The notes under the pieces: model-generated | What the model was told of the DNA's origin: nothing | The model's database searches: none | The model's input: only the letters and a program-made list of their open reading frames with translations | Translations under genes and position numbers: made by a program | Shown here: positions 56,762-64,000 of the stretch, piece after piece | Numbering within the stretch: the first letter of the stretch is position 1 | Layout: every line of letters starts with the position of its first letter | DNA from: Euonymus europaeus | Taxonomy: Eukaryota; Streptophyta; Magnoliopsida; Celastrales; Celastraceae | Length of the DNA stretch: 64,000 nucleotides | Reading direction: 5' to 3' | Assembly (NCBI GenBank): GCA_963580455.1 | Contig: OY756970.1 | Span: forward strand, 11,718,001 to 11,782,000

Positions 56762-56963
56762 ATGGATATTATTGAATGCAAGTATTTAAACAAGATAACT
56801 TACAGACTTTTGAATGCTTGCTTGTAGCTTACATTGAGAGGAGGGAACTCTATAGTTCCCGTTTTTGATAAGAGGGGAAGGTTTTGAGAGAGGAGAAGTT
56901 GAGAGAACTAAGCCAAGAGTTGGAAGAGAAGATAATGAGAATGGATCCCCCACTAAGGCATAA

Positions 56964-56993
56964 GTGGTCTTCTTTTATAGATGAAGAGACCAC
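56964..56993 (-). promoter_or_regulatory. Pregenomic RNA promoter, second copy
   Basis: The TATA element CATCTATAAAAGAAG on the minus strand is again bracketed by complementary arms (GTGGTCT and AGAGACCAC on the plus strand). Confidence 0.72.
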
Positions 56994-57415
56994 CTTTACA
57001 ATCATTAAAATAACTATTAAAAGGTAAATAGTGGAACTTGAATAGTGGTCAATGTCTTCCACTTTTGAAATGATGTTCTACTTTTGATAATAAATGTTGC
57101 TTTTATGGAAAAGCAATAACCATGTCTTCTTGTCCATAATGTCTTCATGTTTGGACCCGAAAGGGTATAATGGTATTTTTAGCAAATACCCAGCTGTGAA
57201 CGGATTTGACAGTTTCTTTATCACCTACCGTTTGAGGTGGAATAGCTAAGTCAATTAACCGAGACTTAGTTAGGTACCTTGTAGGATTTTTGGGCTTTTG
57301 AGTAAAGCCTCCAACTTTCAACGAATTTATTTATTTCTTTACCACCTACCGTTTGAGGTGGAATAGCCAAGCCTTTACTGGACTTGATCAGTTTTGGGAA
57401 GAATTTTAAAACCGT
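56994..57415 (-). promoter_or_regulatory. Intergenic region of the RT-bearing unit
   Basis: It is homologous to 50,880-51,283, with two hairpins at 57,221-57,240 and 57,342-57,361. This is the same block as in the RT-less units although the upstream genes differ, so the two kinds of unit share their promoter region. Confidence 0.75.
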
Positions 57416-57845
57416 TTAAAACTCATTTACCCATGCATCGGGTTCATCTTCAAATTCATCCCAGAATTCTTCCATACTATCGATGGAATCATCGTGTTCT
57501 AAAACTTCTTCTTCTTCAATAAATTGATCGATAAAATCATCAACAATCAAATAAAATCTGATCACGTATTTGAGAAAAGAGTGCAATTTCAAGAATGTTT
57601 TTGCGCAAATCATAAGGTAAATCAAAATAATGGAAAATGCGCAAACACTCGATTTTAACAGCATCAGCATTTGATATAGGGTATGCCCAGCATTCTTCCC
57701 AATCATCTCAAGAATGGAGAATAACATTAACTTGATCTTTCTCAAGTTCAAGATAAACATAATTGGGTTTTTTGGGACAGAAATTATTTGAAAATATAGG
57801 AGTTGAAAACCTTGCTAATATATATTTAAGTGAATCAGAAGCCAT
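57416..57845 (-). pseudogene. Second small ORF of the RT-bearing unit, acidic C-terminus
   Basis: It starts MASDSLKYILARFSTPIF at 57,845, one base after the previous stop. A TGA near 57,710 and a frame change near 57,560 interrupt it. The final part is strongly acidic (FIEEEEVLEHDDSIDSMEEF, then DEFEDEPD). Function unknown; it takes the place that ORF2 has in the other units. Confidence 0.55.
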
Positions 57846-57846
57846 T

Positions 57847-58095
57847 TTAAACTCGAGAAATAATTTCTAATTCACTTTGAAATGAATTGATTTGTAGGGT
57901 CAATAAATTGATAATATGCTTGTTTTTAAGAATATCAACTCGGTTTTGATTAACCCAAGCAGGAGGATTCTGCTGATAAGGATGAGCAATGTGCCACCTG
58001 ACAATCTGAGTATATAACCTTTTATTTTCTTGCACAAGATCAGATGTAAGATTGTTAAGTCTTTTCACTAGACGTTTTAATTCAAAGGGGTGCAT
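57847..58095 (-). CDS. 82-residue ORF of the RT-bearing unit
   Basis: An open frame MHPFELKRLVKRLNNLTSDL with heptad-like leucines and VQENKRL, probably a coiled coil. It begins about 70 nt after the RNase H stop and ends one base before the next start. Function unknown. Small coiled-coil proteins (virion-associated protein) occur in Caulimoviridae, but a link is only a guess. Confidence 0.55.
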   Translation of the reverse strand: MHPFELKRLVKRLNNLTSDLVQENKRLYTQIVRWHIAHPYQQNPPAWVNQNRVDILKNKHIINLLTLQINSFQSELEIISRV

Positions 58096-58166
58096 AGTAA
58101 AGAGATAACCTTTATAACCTTTTTAAGAGATTCTCCCCTTTGATGTGGCGTTCTCCAGATAATATG

Positions 58167-60290
58167 TTATCGATCCTGCAAGAATTCACGTGTTAAGAAA
58201 TCTGGTAAATTATTATCTTTACCAGCAATGTGTTCAATATCAAAATCAAAAACACTAAGAATAGCTTGCCATCTAGCAAAAATTTGTTTGGAGGCTATAT
58301 TTTGGACATCCTTTTGTAAAACCTCTTTTGCAGATTTACAATCAACACAAACTAAAAACTTTTGATTTAATAAATCACCTTGAAACTTTGAAATACATAA
58401 AACAATGGATAAAATTTCTTTTTTAATTGTAGAATAATTTTGTTGAGTAGGATTCCATTTCTTGGAAGTAAATTGTATAATTTCTTCTTTGCTATTTTTT
58501 AACTGTTTAAGGATACTACCATAACCAATTTCTGAAGCATCTGTTTCAACTATTTTAAAAGCAGTAAGATCTGGAATACATAAACAAGGTAATGTGGGTA
58601 TATAAGCCTTAATCCTTTGGATTATAGCAGTATGAGTATCCGTCCAGGGAGGAGGATTCTTCTTCAACCTGTCATGTAAAGGTTTGCATATTTTTTGAAG
58701 GTTAGGATAAAAATCAGCAATATAATTTAAACTTCCCAAGAATCTTTGTAACTGATTTTTATCTAATATTTTATCAGGAAATTTTTCAACAAATTGGATA
58801 GATCGTTCGATTGGTATAATAGTACCATGATGAATATTATGACCAAGAAACCGAATATTCGTTTGAAATAACTTAATCTTTGTTTTGGACACAACCAAAC
58901 CATTGTCTTTAATAATCTTGAGAAATTTGAAGAGATGATAAAAATGTTGTTTGATATTATGAGAAAATATCAAACCATCATCAATGTAAACAATTAAGAA
59001 TTGAGAATAAGGATTAAAAATGTCATTCATAATTTTCTGAAATTCAGAAGGTGCATTCTTTAAGCCAAAAGGCATAACATTCCATTCATATTGTCCAAAA
59101 GGAACAGTAAAGGCAGTTTTGTACCTATCTCGCTCTTCAATCTGGATTTGCCAGAAACCAGATTTCATATCAAATTTTGAAAAGATTTTATCATCGTATA
59201 ATTTAGCTAGTAAATCTTTTTTATTAGGAATTGGATAACGAATCCATTGGAGGGCTTTGTTTAAAGGTTTATAATTGATAACAAGTCGAGGAACTCCTCG
59301 TTCAATTTCAGCATTCTTATTAACATAAAAAGCAGCACAACTCCAAGGAGACTGGCTGTGCCTAATTAACTTTTTATCTAAAAGATCTTCAATCTCTTTT
59401 CTACAGTGTTCTTCTAATTCTTTGTTCATTTGTATCCCTCGGGCTTTTGTAGGTATATTGATTTCTTGGAAATCTTTTTCATAAGGTAATTGGACAACGT
59501 GTTTCTTCCTATCCCAGAAGGCAGTAGGAAGATCAGAACAAACATCATTTTCAAAGATATGTTGGAGAGATTCTATTTTTTCTTTTGTTTCTGTTGTTGA
59601 TAATTGTTGGTCAATTTGGGAGATATCAATTGTATCAGAAAGGTGTTCAATTTGTTTTTCTTTGTTTTCAATAAAACAATTTATGGAATCTTCATAAACA
59701 GATTTTTGTGCTAAGACATGGATATTTGTTGTGATAGGTTTTTGTATGAAAGGGAAAATAATTTTATTTCCTAGAATCTTAGTATGAATTCCATGATTAC
59801 TTATTTTAAATGGTTTGAGTAACTCAAGGAATGGGGTTCCTAGAATAACATACTTTGTAATATTTTGAATACCTAGGAAACTAGTTTTGAGATTAACATC
59901 ATTGTTTGTGATTGTAACATCAGATAATTTATAAATAATCTTAAGTTGTTCTCTTGCGGCAGATTTGATTCCTTCATTTGTTTTTTCCCAATAAGGACGA
60001 GGAACTAAATCTGAACGAAAACAATTTAAATCAGCTCTAGAATCCACTAAGTTGATTGTATTAAAAGAGAATGATTTTTGGATTTGAAGTGTAATTTTTA
60101 TAAACCATTTTTGGCTAGTAACTTGAGATAATAATCTAAGAAATGGTTGTTCCTTAGTTTCTTCTAAACCCTTATTTCTTTTTATATTCTTGATTTCTGA
60201 TTTAAGTTTAGAAATATCTTGTTGGAGCGTCTTAATACTAGGGTTTGGAGTTTTTATGGTGATTTCTGTAAGAGAGGATGTATGATTATG
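58167..60290 (-). pseudogene. Pararetroviral protease, reverse transcriptase and RNase H
   Basis: From about 60,290 the pre-protease segment reads LQQDISKLKSEIKNIKR and RLLSQVTSQKWFIKI. The frame 60,047-58,167 is open for 626 codons. The protease site reads D-S-R-A-D (60,030-60,044) instead of D-S-G-A-D. RT has SQSPWSCAAFYVNKNAE, KFDMKSGFWQIQI, FGLKNAPSEFQKIMN and YIDD at 58,977-58,988. RNase H has ETDASEIGYGSILKQ, STIKKEILSIVL and the end DFDIEHIAGKDNNLPDFLTR. It is caulimovirid in type, with no integrase. The RT domain looks structurally complete; the protease is probably inactive. Confidence 0.88.
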
Positions 60291-60293
60291 AGG

Positions 60294-61256
60294 TTATATC
60301 TTATTGTTTTCTTCATCTGATGACTCATCTGTATCATTTAAGGTTGAATATATTTTTGCAATTATTTCTTGATCTAATTGTAATTTTTTAATTCTTTTCC
60401 TAACACGACAGTATCGTGTCCAATGATTTGATTTATTACAGTGTTTACAAGTGATTCTTTTATTCTGGGATTTATCAGTGTTTTCGGAAGTATTTTCTTC
60501 TTTGTCTAGATTATGGATTGTCAAGGTTCCTAGGGTTTCATTCTGCTGGAAAGAAGAAGTTTGGTGAAGATAAAGATCATGTATTTTTTTATCAATTGCT
60601 TCTCGGAAACTGATTTCATTTGTTTTCCTACTTGGTGTTGAGGATCTTAACTTAGGTTGATGAGTATTATCAGACCCTTTCTGAGCTTTAGGTGAAGCAT
60701 TGTCTGAAGAATCTAAAGATTGGAAAGATTTTGAAACTTTTGAGGCTTTCGGAGTGAAAGGATAAGTAACCCAGTCAATAGAGGGGTCATCTATGTCTAA
60801 CTCAAAGTACTCAAAGAATGGCATTTGTTGTTGCAGTACTTCGAGAAAATCATAATATGCTTTTTGAATAGACTGTCTTTTTTCACCTGTATAATGACTG
60901 AGGAACCAGTCTCTTTTGGCTGTATTTTGAGGAGAATAAAATTCCTTTTGTAATGATTGTTTATCGATAACAAAATTATCACGGATAAGAACATTTAACT
61001 CTGGGTCATTATTATCAACCATTTGAGAATAAGTTGGTGACATTGGCTCTTGGGTGGAACTGGTTTGGGATTCTGGCTGTTGAACATTGTAAAATGGTTT
61101 TGGTATTGATAGGTCTTCTAAACTCTTAGCTAAGTTAAGTGGGACGAGATTTTGAAACTTCTTGTCCATAATGTCTTCATGTTTGGACCCGAAAGGGTAT
61201 AATGGTATTTTTAGCAAATACCCAGCTGTGAACGGATTTGGCAGTTTCTTTACCAC
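60294..61256 (-). pseudogene. RT-bearing unit: polyprotein N-region and zinc finger without capsid core
   Basis: The first ~35 codons come from the intergenic block and a junction, so the start MVKKLPN is not viral. From FYNVQQPESQTSSTQEP it matches the MP-capsid linker of the RT-less units (DNNDPELNVLIRDNFVID, RDWFLSHYTGEKRQSIQK). It then continues without the Trp-rich capsid core into a different linker and a diverged CCHC finger CKHCNKSNHWTRYC (60,408-60,449), ending in an acidic tail and a TAA. The frame is open throughout. Confidence 0.78.
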
Positions 61257-61419
61257 CGACCGTTTGAGGTGGAATAGCTAAGTCAATTAACCCAGACTTA
61301 GTTAGGTACCTTGTAGGATTTTTTTAGCTTTGAGTAAAGCTTCCAACTTTCAACGGATTTGGTTATTTCTTTACCACCTACCGTTTGAGGTGGAATAGTC
61401 ATGCCATAACTGGACTTGA
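61150..61419 (-). promoter_or_regulatory. Intergenic block of the rightmost unit, truncated
   Basis: It has two hairpins at 61,253-61,272 and 61,374-61,393 and is homologous to the other blocks. It is joined near 61,150 to a short inverted capsid piece and the next unit; promoter, leader and movement protein are missing here. Confidence 0.75.
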
Positions 61420-62781
61420 TCAGTTATCTTCGTCAAGAAGATCATCGGAGTTGAAACTCCTAGAAGATTTCCTGGAAGATTGTGTAGACTGTCCTTTTAA
61501 TTCAGATAAGGTTTTTTGAAGAAGATGAGCAAGTTCATCCTCTGATGTGGCTGAAATTAATTTTGAACTGATAAAGGATTTCATTCCAAGTAAATGGTGT
61601 TTTGATTTTTGAATTTGTTTGGTTTTGGCATCATTAGATGAAAACCATTTAAGTACATTATCAGGGTAGGCTCTTGTAGCATCAAACTTGTCCCACCATT
61701 TTGTACGATAAATTCGGACAAAATATGAGAAGCTGGCGGGGTCATTATGAAATTGATATTGCCAATTTGTGATCCATGAGATGGCAAAGATTGAGAAAAA
61801 GTATAATAAAGGTGGTATCGTCATGTTCTGTGGTTGGTAACGGGACTGGAAAATATCGAATCCTTCTCTAACAATGGAAGGTAAAATTTCTTGGAGAGGT
61901 CCAAAGTGCCACCACCATTCATTAAACCAATTGGGAAAATTATAAGTTTGATTAACTTTAAATTGAAAAAACCATGAATGTCTCTGCTCAGAGTTTTGAA
62001 TTAAAAAAGCTTTGGTCCAAGCTTCCTGATAATCCCAATAAGAAAACCCTGCAAGATTGTAGTTAACTGAAAATTGTTTTAGAGAATGTAACTCTTGTCC
62101 CCACATTGCTGGGGTTAAAATTTTTAAAATCATAACAGTGCAATGTGTAAGAACTGAATCTTGGTTATGATACTTCTTCATGGAAATTGAATCAGTATCA
62201 ATTAATATAAATTCATAAAATTTTTGGTTTTTATTTAAATCTTGAGGCATGAAATGCCAATCTGGAGGAAAGACCTTAGAGGCCACAGTATTTGGATCTT
62301 TTCTCTGAAATTCAGTTTCCATAATAACAACCTTTTGATAGATTTGTTTATCAAAGTATTTGGATACATAAGTAAAAGGTTGTGTTTGATTTTGTGATAA
62401 GGCCAAACTGGCAGCAGTTTTTAAAACAGGTTCAGAAATAATTAAAGCTGAACTAATGGCTGGTTTTTGTGCCTGGATTGCTAAAGCAACCTCAGGTGTC
62501 TTTTGTAAAGATGAAACTCATTCTAACAGGGAAGGATTGTTTAAAATCTCTTGAGGAATTGGGGGTTGGGGTTGAGGATCAGAAATTCCCTCTTTCGATT
62601 TTGATCTTGTTTTGGCAAGAGCTAACTTCTGGTCTTCTTCATCAGCAATGTCGGCCCATGATTTCTTTGGAAGAATTGGTGCTGTATCTAAAGCATAAGA
62701 TTCTTTTGAAAGCCTCTAAATGTGAGACCTTGTTGTTGGTGGAGACATTCTTCCTCGTCCTCGTCGAGAGGAGGTGCTCAT
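61420..62781 (-). pseudogene. ORF2 of the rightmost RT-less unit, two stops
   Basis: It starts MSTSSRRGRGRMSPPTTRS at 62,781. A TAG lies at about 62,716 and a TGA near 62,518; after that 328 codons from MALSQNQTQPFTYVSKYFDK are open to the stop at 61,420. This is the most complete copy of the Trp-rich ORF2 protein in the window (about 454 codons overall). Confidence 0.8.
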
Positions 62782-63678
62782 GTTTGCTGTGATAAGATGA
62801 TGAAGTGAGTATGTATTTATAGAGGAAGTTAGTCCCTTTGCAGATTTTTGGATAAAGGGAAAAAATATATTTTCCCCAGAGAAAGCTATATGAAGGCCAT
62901 CATGATTGACATGAAATGGTTTGATAAGATCGAGGAAAGGTGTCCATAAGATAACATATTTGGTAATATTTTGTATACCCAAAAAATCTAAAGTAAAAGA
63001 AACATTAGATTTGCTGATTTTAGCATTGGATACTTTGTAGAGAATCTTAAGTTGTTCTCCTGCTGCAGTTTTCATTCCTTCAATTGTGTTTTCCCAATAA
63101 TGATAAGGAACTAAATCAGAACGAAGACAATTTAAATCTGCACCAGAATCTACTAAAGCAATAGTGTCAAAAGAATAAGAGTCTCGAATAATAATTGTAA
63201 TTTTGATAAACCATTTCTGACCAATAACTTGAGATAATAAACCGAGCAAAGGTTGATCATTTTTATAAGAACTTTCAACTAAGATTCCTTCTGTTTCGAT
63301 TTTATTTATTCGTTCATCTTCGTCGGAGTCACTAGGTGGTCTTGACGTCATTAATCTTTTTCCTTTGTCAATGATGGAAACCAGTTGATTTATTTTCCAT
63401 CGATCATTCCTTTGTTGGTCTTTAATTTTGTTAAGTTATGTTTTTATCACAGAGATTTCTATCAAGAGATGTTGGATATCAGGAGTAGGAGGAGGTTCTA
63501 CTCTTTGATCATGTTTAGATAAGATTTCTTTTAAATTATAGGTTGCTTTTGTAGGAGCAATCTTATTATCAGAATAGAATAAATTTTGTTTTAATTTATC
63601 TAAGTAAGCTAATTTTACTGTGGTATCATCAATGTGGTTAACCACTTCTAAGAGGAATTCTTGATCCCTAGAAAGCAT
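62782..63678 (-). pseudogene. Pre-protease and protease of the rightmost unit
   Basis: MLSRDQEFLLEVVNHIDDTT (63,678) continues to a stop near 63,436. The frame from 63,351 carries the protease with intact DSGADLNCL (63,136-63,150). The frame reads directly into the ORF2 start MSTSSRRGRG without a stop, as in the plus-strand unit. Confidence 0.82.
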
Positions 63679-64000
63679 GTTTATTTCAGGATCAGAAGAT
63701 GAAGAAGAAAGATCATCATAATGATTATCAGAAGAAGATGAATCATCATCAGTGTCTAAAAGGATTGAATCTAATTTTGCAATAATCTTATCATCTAATT
63801 CTAACTCATTAATCCTTTGATGAACGTTACAATACCTGGCAAAGTGTCCTGGTTTATTGCATTTGTAGCAAGTAGGGTTTTTTGGTTTTTTTGTATTGTC
63901 AGGTTGGGAATTAGATTTTGTCTTTATTTCTTCTTTCTTCCTATGGGATGATTTTGGTGTAAAAGAATTTTTATAAAATCGGGAGCGATAATTGGATTTA
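63679..64000 (-). pseudogene. Capsid C-terminus with zinc finger, cut by the window edge
   Basis: The CCHC finger (CYKCNKPGHFARYC, about 63,829-63,870) and basic linker of another RT-less unit are readable. The gene continues beyond 64,000. Confidence 0.8.

Larger units (their letters stand above)
44790..64000. mobile_element. Endogenous pararetrovirus cluster (Caulimoviridae, florendovirus/petuvirus-like)
   Basis: At least five partial viral units are present. One is in plus orientation (44,790-48,205). The rest run on the minus strand from right to left: an RT-less unit (64,000-61,420), an RT-bearing unit (about 61,150-57,416), a second RT-less unit (56,152-51,284), a movement-protein piece with leader (50,880-49,204), and an ORF2 end piece (49,203-48,721). 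Intergenic/promoter blocks separate them head to tail. No LTRs or integrase are present, and initiator-Met primer sites are seen, as expected for pararetroviruses integrated passively. Most reading frames are broken and all units are partial. The cluster continues beyond the window. Confidence 0.92.

Noticed and set aside
48206..61419. LTRs flanking the viral units
   Set aside because: The repeated blocks are intergenic regions of head-to-tail viral units; they lack TG...CA ends, target duplications and any integrase.

Overview
This window is plant nuclear DNA, most likely from a eudicot, and consists almost entirely of nested and decayed transposable elements plus an endogenous plant pararetrovirus cluster. 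The evidence is the set of plant-specific element families with matching target-site duplications: a CACTA DNA transposon, a chromodomain Ty3/gypsy element, an Athila/Tat-type Ty3/gypsy element, Ty1/copia elements, a short hAT element and Caulimoviridae-like sequence. I see no intact host gene, rRNA, true tRNA or CRISPR. The species cannot be determined.

Layout. 0.3-5.0 kb: a decayed gypsy-type LTR, a broken Ty1/copia element (gag, protease, RT, RNase H, 3' LTR) and a possible solo LTR. 6.1-24.0 kb: a CACTA element (ends CACTACGAGAA / CACTACAAGAA inverted, 3-bp duplication ATA) carrying a TNPA-like and a TNPD-like gene on the minus strand. A Ty3/gypsy chromovirus (11,241-20,185, duplication CAATC) has jumped into the TNPD gene. 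25.1-32.7 kb: a rearranged Athila/Tat element. A 1,664-codon open gag-pol lies on the plus strand, while its own 5' LTR, primer site, leader and start of gag lie inverted beside it, forming 787-bp inverted arms. 35.6-44.6 kb: a full-length but frameshifted Ty1/copia element (duplication CCATT). 44.8-64.0 kb: a cluster of at least five partial endogenous pararetrovirus units, one in plus and the rest in minus orientation, with an 819-bp hAT insertion (8-bp duplication CAATTATG) in the plus unit.

Most interesting points. (1) The leaders of the Athila/Tat element and of the pararetrovirus share a repeated 16-nt hairpin, GGY-bulge-GG-N5-CC-RCC. Paired substitutions keep the stem, and several copies begin with an AUG. 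(2) The pararetrovirus units are of two kinds. One carries movement protein, capsid region, zinc finger, protease and a Trp-rich ORF but no RT; the other carries zinc finger, protease, RT and RNase H plus two small ORFs but no capsid core. Both share the same intergenic/promoter block. This looks like a two-component (bipartite) pararetrovirus fossil. (3) The Athila/Tat fold-back has nearly identical arms, so it is either a very recent template-switch product or an assembly error.

All viral genes seen are incomplete or interrupted as they stand, except two open frames in the RT-bearing unit (58,167-60,047 and 60,294-61,256). They are described here only as found.
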